The notes under the pieces: generated by a model
Seen by the model: the letters and a program-made list of their open reading frames with translations, nothing else
What the model was told of the DNA's origin: nothing
Databases searched by the model: none
Program-made: the position numbers and the translations under genes
Assembly (NCBI GenBank): GCA_025766275.1
Contig: JAFKAC010000027.1
Location: 1-64,000, forward strand
From: Lactarius indigo
Lineage: Eukaryota; Basidiomycota; Agaricomycetes; Russulales; Russulaceae
DNA: 64,000 bases
Reading direction: 5' to 3'
Part shown: piece after piece, positions 9,091 through 19,889 of the stretch
Layout of the letters: each line of letters starts with the position of its first letter
How positions within the stretch are numbered: the stretch's first letter is position 1

Positions 9091-12000
9091 TGCTTTGCTC
9101 CTTCGCTTCTGGGGTTGCTTTCAAAGTGTTCCTGAATAAGTTCTGGGGCGTTGAGGTTCTTTTCTGGTTCCCAGCTATTGTGTGCATTGGAGTATCCTTT
9201 CCACTTGATTAGGAACTGTAACTGGTTCCTGTGGCATCTTGTCTCTAGTATTTTCTTGACTTCCCACTCCTGTTCTCCATCTACTAGATCTGGGGGTGGT
9301 TCCGTAAAGTTCTTTCCACATATGGAGGTTTCTTTGTATGGCATCAGGAGGGATGCGTGGAATACTGGGTGGATCTGCCACTGATGAGGAAGTTTCAGGG
9401 CATATGTGGTGGCAGAGATCTTCTTTGTGACCCTGAAGGGTCCATATCTTTTTGGGGCTAACTTGAAACTAGGGTGCGTTGTTTTCAAGTTCCTGGCAGT
9501 CTAGCCACACACTATCTCCTTCTGTGTGTTGTTCAAAGCAAGAGGATCCTTTGTAGAGTGACTGTGCATGAGTAATTGCTGCTTGGGCAGTTCTTCTGGC
9601 TTCCTGGATTCGCTCTAGTCTTTCTTGTGTTCCTGGCACTGTGGTCGTTCTTTCTGGCTGGTGTACTCTTGGGATGTACCCGAGAATTAACTCGTAGGGT
9701 GCCTTTTTAGTGGTTGCGCTTGGCCAGGAGTTGTGGGTGTACTGTGCCAGTGGTAGTAGCTCCGTCCAGTTGTTTTGTTGGTGGTTTATGAACATTCGGA
9801 GGTACTGCTCTAGCTACTGGTTTGTTCGCTCTGATTGTCCTGTCTGTTTGTGGGTGGTATGCTGTGCTGATGTTTTGTTCTATGTCGAGCACTCTGCATA
9901 GTTCTTTGATGAACTTCGCTGTGAATCTGGGGTCTCTGTCTGAGATGACCCTTCTTGGTAGTCCATAGTGTGGCAGGACAGTTTTGGCATAGAGTTTTGC
10001 CACTCCTTCTGCATCTATTGTTTTGCTGCATGGGATAAAGAAGGCTGCTTTGGAACAGTCATGATCCGTGATGGTGAGAATTGTGTCATTGTCTTCTGAT
10101 TGGGGTAGTTTTGTGATGAAGTCTAGAGCGATGGTTTCAAAAGGGAGTGCTTCTGGGTTAGTCTTGATGGGGAATATCGGTGGTTTCGGGTTCCCAGGGA
10201 AGTTCTTGTTTGATTGGCATGTGGCACAGCCCTTTACATATGCGGATATGTCGTCTTTCATGTTTGGCCACCAAAAGTCTTGTGACACTAACCACTGAGG
10301 TCTTTGTTATTCCAGGGTGTCCAGCTGTTTTTGTATCGTGAAACAGGGAAATTACCCCCCTCTTTAGCGGTGTGTTGTCCACAACCACCAGTTTGTCGCC
10401 TTTCCACCAGTGTTTGCCTTGTTTTATCAGGTGGAAGGGGGCAGCCCACTCAGTTCAGAGTGTCTTGGTGGTCTAATTGGTGTGCCATGACCCGGTCATC
10501 TATCCTTATGGAGAGAGCAGAGTTTGCGAAGATAGTTGGGGTCAGGACCACCACATCGGTGTTATCTCCTGCTCCAGGTGTCATGGTCAGGGCGTCTTGA
10601 CAGGGCATCTGCATGGTTCTGGGGTCCAGGGTTTGTGGTGAAGTTTGATGTGATAGTCCGCAAGTCTGGGGATGTTTCGTGCCACTCTTCTATTGATTTG
10701 TCAAGGGTGGCGATAATATTCTAGGTTTTTGTGGTCTGTAAACACTGTGATTTCGTGGGGGGACCCTAACAGAAGGTGTCTCCAGTGTTCTAGTCCTCTG
10801 ATTACTGCCAGGAGTTCCCTGTCATGGATGTCATAGTTGCGCTCCGCTTCTGAAAATGATTTGGAGAAGTATCCCACAGCTTGTGGTTTGTTTCGGCTGT
10901 CTCTTTGTGTTAAGATTGCTCCTGTGGCTGAAAGCGGAGGCATCTACTTCTAGTTCGAAAGGTTTGTCCATATCTGGTTGACATAAGATGGGATCTTTGC
11001 ACACAAGCGTGATGAGAGTTTCTAGGGCTTCTGTTGCTTCTTTTGTCCATCTGAAGGGGCCTTCTGATGTCTTTATTGTGTCCGTGATGGGTCTTGCTAA
11101 GTGAGCGAAGTTGGGGATGAAGGGTCGCTGATAACTTAGTGTCCCCAACACGCTTCTTGCTTGTTTGACTGACTTGATATCTCTTGGCCAGTCCTTTAGT
11201 CCTTCTACCTTCTTTGGGTCGATTTTGATCTGAGACCTGTCGATGACAATGCCTAGGTAGTGGATCTTTCTTTGTTTGAACACGCATTTCGATGCTTTGA
11301 GGAAATAAGATTCCTTTTCACAGATTTCCAAGAACTTGTGTACAATTTGTCTGTGGTGCTCTGTATCTTCTTCTGTGGCTATCAGGACATCGTCCATATA
11401 CACAAATAGTTCCCTGGGGTATTTGTCCATGAGTGGTCGGAGTATTCTGCTCATGGTTCTTGCAAAGGTGGCTGGTGCATTTGTGAGGCCGAAAGGTCAT
11501 GACTCGAGGGATGAACAGTCCCCTTGGTGTCTTGAAGGCTGCCTTCCACTGGTCTTCCTCTTTTATACGGATGTTATGGTACCCCCATCTGATATCGAAC
11601 TTTGAGAACAGTGTTTTCCCATTTAAATTGGTCAAGATGTCGGAGATGAGAGGTAGTGGATAAGTGTCTTTTATTGTCCAAGTATTTAGGGGTCTGTAGT
11701 CCAGGATAGGGCGTAACCCTCCATCTGTTTTCTTTCTGAAGAAGAAGGAGGAAGCGTAGGGGGAGCTTCCTTCATAGATGTACCCTTTTGCTATGTTTTC
11801 GTCAAGATATGCCTTTAACTCCTTGTCTTCTTCTGGAGTCAAAGGGTAAATTTTGCAATTGATCTTGTTAGGTGCATCTGGTCGCAGTGTGATGGGATGG
11901 TCTTCTTCTCTTTCTGGGGGAAAGTGCTGTGCTTCTTTGTCTGAGAATACTTTGTTGTGGCGCTGGTATTCTTCTGGGATTGTGGTTTCTTTTACTGGGT

Positions 12001-12484
12001 CAAAAGTTGTTTTGGTTGCTGCCGCTTTTGCTTCTTGGTGTCGCTTTCTTTGGAAGCGGTACCCTCCTGTCAGGATGGTGACTGTCTCTCCTTTCAGCTC
12101 TTGTTTCTTCCAGTCTATGTCTGGGTTTTCGTGTTCAAACCAGGGGTATCCGAAGATCATTCTGTCTTCCCCTAGGCTGGTTACAAAAAACTGGAAAGGG
12201 GTTTCTTCCTCTCCTGTTTTTATCCATAACTGGCATGTTTCCATCATGGTGCCATCTTTGTTTAGTGATCCATCTACGTTCCGGACCAATCTGGGTGGTT
12301 TCAAAGGAGTGGTTCCTAGTCCAAGTTTTTGGATTAGGTTTCGGTCAATTAGGTTGTCTGTTGCACCGCTGTCTAGCAGCACATTTATGCGAGCTTCTTT
12401 GTAGTAAAGGCGAACAAGGACTTTGATTGTCATAGCACTATCTCGAACACTATACATTGAATTGGCCTCCCTGTCAGCTCTCAC
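9078..12484 (-). pseudogene. pol: pol of element A1 (protease, RT, RNase H, integrase, chromodomain)
   Basis: Fragments in order: protease with LLDSGATDNLI (about 12380), RT finger and palm starting near KINCKIYPL (about 11860), YMDD (about 11400), RNase H with EVDASAF and [10 protein letters not shown] (10950-10720), integrase zinc finger and core with TIALDFITKLP and ISDRDPRF (10290-9900), and a chromodomain with EWEVKKILETR and FLIKWKGYSNAHNSWEP (about 9290-9150). Frameshifts occur near 11495 (one extra T), 10930, 10290, 9840 and 9488. The family is a chromovirus; integrase chromodomains in this group bind histone marks. Confidence 0.9.
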
Positions 12485-14172
12485 AGGTCAGCATCGCAAA
12501 AATCCTGATCTAAGGCATAGTAACGTCTCTTTTCATCCTCAGTCATGCCTTGGACGAGTGCATGGGCTTGTCGGACTTTGTCTTCAGTTGTGGTAGCGGC
12601 CACCAATGAGGTGCTTGCTTCTGGGGTGTATGGGGGTGCAGTGTCTGCTTCCTGGGTGTCTGTGGCTCTGGCTTTGGTTTGGTTGGTGGTGTTTTGTCGT
12701 TGACAGTTCTTAGCCATGTGTCCTTGCTGTCTGCACTTGAAGCAGCGGCCTTCTTTCATGAGGGCTTTCTTTTCTTCTTCGGTAAGCTTCTTAAAGGGGG
12801 TGGAGGTGGTGGCATCTACATCCATCGCATTTGGGTCTCGCTTTGGTCATCCTTGGTGGACGTTCTGGGTTGGTCCTGGGTTTCTATTCCCTGGTCTGGC
12901 TTTTAGCAGCTTCCAGCGTTGATGTTCTGCTCTAGCAGTGGTTTGCCACTCGTCCATGGTGTTTGGGATAGTGGTTTGCATGAGGCAAGTGCGATACAGT
13001 CCTGTGGGTAGTCCTCTTTTGAAGAATTCCACTGTTCCAGGGGCATCTCTTGCCCATCCTGCTATTCCTGCAAGGTGTTCGAAGTTGAGGATGTAACTGT
13101 CCAATGCTCCCCCCTGCATCATCAGACTGATGAGTTTCTGATACGCTCTTTCTTTGTTTAGAGTGTTGGTCCAGTCTCTGTCGAAGGTGTTGAGAAAACC
13201 ATCCCAAAGGTCTTTGCTGTTTTTGGTGAGGGCTTTGGTGGGGTCTGCTAGTGCCGCTTCCATGTCATCTTCGGTTTGGTTGACCCACAGTTGTACACCA
13301 GGTCCTTTGAACATTGTAAGGGCGAATAGTACTCGTGCATAAGGTTCTTTGATGAGCTCATTCTCGCTATTTAACTTGATGTATCGTAGTAGTTCTCTTT
13401 TGAACTGACCACTCTCTGTTCTATCTCTGGTGAACGAAGTAGGGGGTGCTCCTTTGAGTCCTCCTGAGCTTGTTGTTGGTGTTCCTCCTGTTCCGGTGCT
13501 TGAGCCGATACCTGTGCCAGTGCCTGTGGTGTTTATAGCTGACATGACAAGTGTTGGCTGTGGTGTGATGGGGATCTGGGGTGGTTCAACTGGGAAAGGC
13601 AATCTGATTGGTGGTAGTGGGGCTGGGAATCCTTCTTCTGCTGGGGATGGTTCTATCCAAATAGGGATAGTGGGGCTGGCTTGTGACGAAGCTTGTGTGG
13701 GTACTGTGATGTCTAAGCGATGTTCTGAGGAGTGAGATAGTTCTGAGTGTGATTCTGCTTCGTCTGAGCTGGGTTCTTCTGATGATGAGTCTTGTTGTAG
13801 TCCGTATGTTCCCCTAGTGTTTCTTGGTGCTGAGGATGATTGTTGTGTGGGTGTTTCTGGGTTCTGTTCGTCTTCTTTGTTCCACCAGCCTAGTCCTTCA
13901 GCAAATCTGTGTGGTGTGATGTTTATGGCTCTGGTATGGTATGTGTTCTGAAAGTATCGGAGGATGTACCAGTTGTTGTTGATGAATTCCACTGGTCTGA
14001 GTTTGCCTTTGATGAGGCACTTGTAACAAGGTGGTCTGCCTGGTGTTGTGGCCCAGCAGGCTCCTCTTCCTAGTTGACTGCTTTTAACGTGGTGTGGGAG
14101 GTCGTCTTGTGTTCTGGTTGTGACTGGGGTCCAATCGTTGTCTGATTCAAAGGTGACACTGATGCTAGCCAC
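12481..14172 (-). CDS. gag: gag of element A1, with internal TGA between capsid and nucleocapsid
   Basis: Residues 1-441 (14172-12847) form the capsid part, with a retrotransposon-gag core near NELIKEPYARVLFALTMFKG. A TGA at 12847-12849 interrupts the frame; eight codons later an in-frame ATG (12825) opens the nucleocapsid part with the zinc knuckle CFKCRQQGHMAKNC. Copy A2 carries the same TGA. Reading it as CGA gives GRPKRDPNAMDVD, a normal gag linker, so a CpG change in a shared master copy is the simplest reading, but suppression cannot be excluded. The pol frame starts in the -1 frame at the nucleocapsid stop. Confidence 0.8.
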
Positions 14173-14380
14173 GATTGTGGTCTGTTCTTGGCGCTGATTT
14201 GTGTAAGGGGATGGCTGAAGCGGCCTCTTGTGTCAGGAAGGATCCGTCGCCCAGCTATGCTGTCATTTCTGGGTTCTGTGGAGTGTCTGGTTGTTGGCTG
14301 ATGCGTCCTCTTGGATCGTCGCCCACTCTGCTGTGTGGCAGTAGTGTCTTGGGTGTGTTGGGAGTTGTAGACTTGGCTTA

Positions 14381-14909
14381 TGCTATGCCCTAGCAGGGGC
14401 GTGGGTTCTAGAGGTTTCAAATCACACAAGTATCAAGCAAAGACCTCTATTGTCTTATTGCTATGAAATACGAGTGATAAAAGTGTGGCACAAGGTGCCA
14501 CACTACTCTGTAACGTAGGACTCCTCGTCCGAAGTGTCTGACACTTCTCTACACTTGATCTTGCTAGTGCACAGAGTATAACAGGTGTGACACGTTGATA
14601 TAGTTCAACTGCAAAGACTTCAAAGTGTCCAGGTTAGGGACTGAGGTAGGGGATGTACAAGAAGAGGGGGATAAGGTGAGGTCACACAAAAATACGGAGG
14701 CAAGGTTGCTAGATTGCAAACGAAGCCAAGTCTGGCTTCCTATGGTCTACAGTACAGGTTTATATAGGGCGAGGTTCCAAACAACATGAACACAGGCCCA
14801 CACAGGAGCAAAGAAACTAGATGGAGTAAGGAGACATTTGGATCAAGGCAAACAACGCCACTAACAGTAGTAGCTCTGTAACTGAGGTCCGAAGTGTCGG
14901 ATCATAACA
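14381..14909 (-). repeat. 5' LTR of element A1
   Basis: 529 bp, TGCTATGCCC to GATCATAACA. It is shorter than its partner because a block around CCTTTGGTAACAAGGTATAG is missing near position 14877. Inside it on the minus strand comes TAAGCCAAGTCTACAACTCCC, where the primer binding site is expected; the same TAAGCCAA start follows LTR H at 59330. Confidence 0.85.
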
Positions 14910-15789
14910 AAGGTGACCAAATGTGACCCAATTCAGCAAGCAATTGGAACTCCTCTTTAGGCACAAAATGGCACCTTTGGCACAGGGAACTTTTATGGCA
15001 TGTGAGGACTGACTTGCATTGCCACTTTTGCCAAATGCCAACCACTCCACCTGCTGCTAGTCTGCTGCCACAGTGACAAAGTGTGACCAAAAGTTGCAGA
15101 GGTGGTACTCATTGCTCCACATTGAATGGATTCAGAAACAAATAAATAAAAATATGATTCTGGTGGGATATAAACATATCTATTACTATGTGCAGAATGA
15201 AGTAGCTACAATGTGTTGTTGAAGCTACAAAAAAAGATTACCATTTTTTTGCAGAGGTGTGGGAATGATAGTATGTCAGTAGGAACGTAACATCTCACCT
15301 CTGTAGGCCTTAAGATGAATATGGAGTGCCAGAAGCAGCCAATATGTGGTATTGTTGGTAGAGATGATGCTCAGATGCTAGCCATGTTAGCAGGTCTAGT
15401 GGGATGACAATATACAGGGAGAAACAAATCAAGGTCTAGAATTTATAAGGTAAGCTAGATGGTATTCAGCAAAGACAAGTATGACTCTTATCTCTGCTAG
15501 GATAACTACTTAATTATGGGGTTGTAACTAGAGTGCCTAGTTTATACAGAGGGACTGCTACATATTTAGAAAGGAGAAGAAAGGGAAGAGAGGAGTAGAG
15601 TGAAGAGGAAGTACTATACTTAAGTGGGGGAGGAAGAAATTTCCATGTGAGAATGCTATATGATCATAGCACTTGTCATTGTGATTCCATATTGCTTAAT
15701 GCTGGCTACCAGAGACTAGCTTCCTATAGTGTCTTTAGGTTTCAGGCTTACATGCACCACTTCTTCTGCTCAGTGTTTTCCCTCTTGTG
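14910..15789. other. no gene recognised
   Basis: AT-leaning sequence with no sustained reading frame, no LTR ends and no repeat that I could match elsewhere in the window. Confidence 0.5.
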
Positions 15790-16775
15790 TATTCTGGACT
15801 GGTGTCCACCTTTTGTGTTCTATAGAAAAATAAGGTCTATATTGGTGGCTGGTGAGAAACACCTGTCAAGAGGACCTTCAAAGCTTCTTTGGCAAAACAT
15901 ACAGTATCTAGACTAGTGTTCACCTTCTGTGCTCTATAGAAAAATAAGGCCTATATTGGTGGTGTTGATAAGTGACCCTTGTGCACTTAGTGGCTCTAAC
16001 GGACTGGACTTACAGATATGGACTGCTGTAGATTAATTAGGACCGCTTTAGATTAGATTTGATTTGATCTGTACAATCTAGGACTTCTATGACATCACTG
16101 TACAATGACATCATATGGACTACTCCGGACTCTTCATTGTACTCCTTCCTTTGTTCTCTTTCTAGCGTTATCTTTATTGTGATGTCACTATGATATCATC
16201 TTAGTCTGGACTCTCTTTGTTTTGCGCTCCTTGTTCGCCATTAGCACACTCCTTTGTCCCACATGTAGAACAACGTCCCCTGTATTGTGTGACCCTATGT
16301 TACTTCTCTTGTAGTAGTGTCACTCCTCTGTATAGTATAAGTAGTAGGCTTGTACGCTCCTGGTCCACATCAGTTCCTCACTGCTCTGTGTGCCAGACAC
16401 TCTTACTTTACTTGCCTGACAACTCCCTGTTGCTGCTTCAAGCACTCTCTGCATATCTCACCACAGTCACCTTTGCCACTGTGAGTATGCTCTCTATTTG
16501 TGCTGTTCATCAGGTGGCCTATGAGAAATACCCGTCAAGAGGACCTCCAAAAGCTTCTTTAGCAAGATATGCAGCATCTGAACTGGTGTTCACCTTCTGT
16601 GCTCTATAGAAAAGTATTGGCACCTTGTGAGAAATACCTGTTGCGAGGACCTCCAAAGCTTCTTTGACAAGATATACAGTGTCTGGACTGGTGTTCACCT
16701 TCTGTTCTCTATGGAAAAATAAGGTCTGTATTGGCAGCCTGTGAGAAATACCTGTTGCAAAGACCTCCAAAAGCT
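15790..16775. repeat. about 106-114-bp tandem repeat split by a solo LTR
   Basis: Units begin around GTGAGAAAYACCTG at 15852, 16521, 16627 and 16741 and contain AAGCTTCTTT, CTGGTGTTCACCTTCTGT and CTATAGAAAAATAAGG. After removing the 550-bp LTR and one target copy the spacing of the first two units is again about 114 bp, so the LTR entered a pre-existing array. Confidence 0.75.
15963..16512 (+). mobile_element. solo LTR of copia family D
   Basis: 550 bp from TGTTGATAAGTGACC to GCTGTTCATCA, flanked on both sides by the 5-bp duplication GGTGG (15958-15962 and 16513-16517). Collinear with the LTRs at 31550-32150 and 60015-60642. It contains three CRE-like TGACATCA/TGATGTCA sites at 16090, 16106 and 16180, and a TATAAGTAG box near 16336. 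Confidence 0.9.
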
Positions 16776-17123
16776 CATCCCTCCTTTCTCCTCTACCACC
16801 ACCTTCCACTTTGGGTGTTGGCCTTACCTACCTCTGAATACATTGTGCACGACAGCAAACCCACCTGGTGTCCTTGCAACTGCTGTCTAGCCTAGAGCTT
16901 TATGGAGCTGTCCCAGAATTGTTTTGACGCACTGAGGGAACTGTCCCCCTCTCCAATGCTACATGAGGCTCTGCCTCCTCCCCCCTTTCATACCACACTC
17001 AACCAGTTGGCCATGGAGGCAGCCACTAGCAAGGTCTATGTCCCCACCTCTGATGCCCCACTCCCAGTGGTGGACAGTCTGAATAATTCAACCCCCACCC
17101 TCACCATTGCCAGCCCCCCAGCT
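16776..17123 (+). other. short open stretch, unknown
   Basis: An open frame from ATG 16902 reads MELSQNCFDALRELSPSP and continues Pro/Thr-rich until LTR A2 cuts it at 17124. The base composition looks coding, but no motif is recognisable. It may be the remains of the same kind of passenger gene seen at 4808-7000. Confidence 0.25.
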
Positions 17124-17703
17124 TGTTATGATCCGACACTTCGGACCTCAGTCACAGTATGTCTCTACCCTGCCTTTCCCCTTCTGTACTATACCTTGTT
17201 ACCAAAGGAGCTACTATTACTAGTGGCGTTGTTTCTTTTGATCTGAACTCCTGCTTGCTCCGTTTAGTCTCTTTGATATTGTGTGGACTTGTGTTCATGT
17301 TGTTTGGAACCCTATCCTATGTAAACCTGTACCATAGACCGTAGGAAGCCAGACTTGGCTTCATTTGCAATCTAGCAACCTTGCCTCTGTACTTTGGTGT
17401 GACTTCGCCTTATTCCCCTCTTCTTGTGCATCCCCTACCTCAGTCCCTAACCAGGACACTTCGAAGTCTTTGCAGTTGAACTATATCAACGCGTCACACC
17501 TGTTATACTCTGTGCACTAGCAAGATCAAGTGTAGAGAAGTGTTAGACACTTCGGACGAGGAGTCCTACATTACAGAGTAGTGCTGCACCCTGTGCCACA
17601 CTTTTATCACTTGTATTTCATAGCAATAAGACAATAGAAGTCTTTGCTTGATACTTGTGTGATTAGACACCTTTAGAACCCATGCCCCTGCTAGGGCATA
17701 ACA
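17124..17703 (+). repeat. 5' LTR of element A2
   Basis: 580 bp, TGTTATGATCC to GGGCATAACA, followed by TAAGCCAAGTCTACAACTCCC at the primer-binding position. Same family as the LTRs at 7001, 14381 and 32842. No right-hand LTR exists, so target duplication cannot be tested. Confidence 0.9.
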
Positions 17704-17903
17704 TAAGCCAAGTCTACAACTCCCAAAGACACTACTGCCACACAGCAGAGTGGGCGACGATCCAAGAGGACGCATCAGCCAACAACCAGACACTCCACAG
17801 AACCCAGAAATGACAGCATAGCTGGGCGACGGATCCTTCCTGACACAAGAGGCCGCTTCAGCCATCCCCTTACACAAATCAGCGCCAAGAACAGACCACA
17901 ATC

Positions 17904-19404
17904 GTGGCTAGCATCAGTGTCACCTTTGAATCAGACAACGATTGGACCCCAGTCACAACCAGAACACAAGACGACCTCCCACACCACGTTAAAAGCAGTC
18001 AACTAGGAAGAGGAGCCTGCTGGGCCACAACACCAGGCAGACCACCTTGTTACAAGTGCCTCATCAAAGGCAAACTCAGACCAGTGGAATTCATCAACAA
18101 CAACTGGTACATCCTCCGATACTTTCAGAACACATACCATACCAGAGCCATAAACATCACACCACACAGATTTGCTGAAGGACTAGGCTGGTGGAACAAA
18201 GAAGACGAACAGAACCCAGAAACACCCACACAACAATCATCCTCAGCACCAAGAAACACTAGGGGAACATACGGACTACAACAAGACTCATCATCAGAAG
18301 AACCCAGCTCAGACGAAGCAGAATCACACTCAGAACTATCTCACTCCTCAGAACATCGCTTAGACATCACAGTACCCACACAAGCTTCGTCACAAGCCAG
18401 CCCCACTATCCCTATTTGGATAGAACCATCCCCAGCAGAAGAAGGATTCCCAGCCCCACTACCACCAATCAGATTGCCTTTCCCAGTTGAACCACCCCAG
18501 ATCCCCATCACACCACAGCCAACACTTGTCATGTCAGCTATAAACACCACAGGCACTGGCACAGGTATCGGCTCAAGCACCGGAACAGGAGGAACACCAA
18601 CAACAAGCTCAGGAGGACTCAAAGGAGCACCCCCTACTTCGTTCACCAGAGATAGAACAGAGAGTGGTCAGTTCAAAAGAGAACTACTACGATACATCAA
18701 GTTAAATAGCGAGAATGAGCTCATCAAAGAACCTTATGCACGAGTACTATTCGCCCTTACAATGTTCAAAGGACCTGGTGTACAACTGTGGGTCAACCAA
18801 ACCGAAGATGACATGGAAGCGGCACTAGCAGACCCCACCAAAGCCCTCACCAAAAACAGCAAAGACCTTTGGGATGGTTTTCTCAACACCTTCGACAGAG
18901 ACTGGACCAACACTCTAAACAAAGAAAGAGCGTATCAGAAACTCATCAGTCTGATGATGCAGGGGGGAGCATTGGACAGTTACATCCTCAACTTCGAACA
19001 CCTTGCAGGAATAGCAGGATGGGCAAGAGATGCCCCTGGAACAGTGGAATTCTTCAAAAGAGGACTACCCACAGGACTGTATCGCACTTGCCTCATGCAA
19101 ACCACTATCCCAAACACCATGGACGAGTGGCAAACCACTGCTAGAGCAGAACATCAACGCTGGAAGCTGCTAAAAGCCAGACCAGGGAATAGAAACCCAG
19201 GACCAACCCAGAACGTCCACCAAGGATGACCAAAGCGAGACCCAAATGCGATGGATGTAGATGCCACCACCTCCACCCCCTTTAAGAAGCTTACCGAAGA
19301 AGAAAAGAAAGCCCTCATGAAAGAAGGCCGCTGCTTCAAGTGCAGACAGCAAGGACACATGGCTAAGAACTGTCAACGACAAAACACCACCAACCAAACC
19401 AAAG
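17904..19404 (+). CDS. gag: gag of element A2, interrupted by element B
   Basis: ATG 17904 opens a 441-codon capsid frame ending at TGA 19227-19229, the same in-frame TGA as in copy 1. The nucleocapsid part restarts at ATG 19250 with the zinc knuckle CFKCRQQGHMAKNC and runs to 19404, where element B is inserted; its remaining codons (ARATDTQEADTAPPY onward to CDADL and stop) continue at 27076-27270. Confidence 0.85.
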
Positions 19405-19859
19405 TGTAACGCCGTCACGACATTAGCTCGACTTGAGCTCGATAAGGCGACTTGGTAACTTAGCTAATCACGCCGAAGGGCGTATGGCACGAAGGCAACT
19501 TCTAGATGCTCGAAGACACTAGTATAACTGCGGCACTCGAACCCAAATGGAGGGCGAGACTTTCGAAGGCGTGGAACAGAAGAGTGACGATTGAAGAAGA
19601 CCAAGATGGCGTATCTTGGTCTTCTGCAGCTATCTTAAATACAAAGGAGCAGGCTTTCAAGCGCTGCTATGAGTCACAGTATCGTAGCGTCCAACATATC
19701 GCGTAAGTACCGCAATCCTAATACTACTACTACTTGTACTAGGATCGAGTCATCCTTCAACGCCTAACTCCTATCGTAAATGCCGAGTCCGTGACTAATC
19801 TACCTTACCGCCGTAGTCACAACCGGTTCAGTAAGGGTCCAATATGCACGACCGTAACA
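19405..19859 (-). repeat. 3' LTR of element B
   Basis: 455 bp with ends TGTAACGCC and CCGTAACA on the plus strand. It contains the GAAGACCAAGAT hairpin (19596-19624) next to a TATTTAAG-type box. A small 65-residue open frame inside the LTR (19506-19706) is not considered a gene. Confidence 0.95.
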
Positions 19860-19889
19860 TCACCCCCTTTTCAGCGTGAGACTCCAGAC

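Larger units (their letters stand above)
7001..14909 (-). mobile_element. Ty3/gypsy chromovirus A, copy 1 (decayed, both LTRs present)
   Basis: Order on the minus strand is 5' LTR, gag with a zinc knuckle, pol (protease, reverse transcriptase, RNase H, integrase, chromodomain), ORF3, polypurine tract and 3' LTR. Pol contains at least five frameshifts and ORF3 two stops and a shift, so it is dead. The sequences flanking the two LTRs (AGCTG and AAGGT) do not match, so no target duplication remains. A second copy of the family lies in the opposite orientation from 17124. Confidence 0.9.

Noticed and set aside
19506..19706. 65-codon frame in the element B LTR, repeated at 26722-26922
   Set aside because: It overlaps the LTR promoter and hairpin on the strand opposite to the element and has no homology support.
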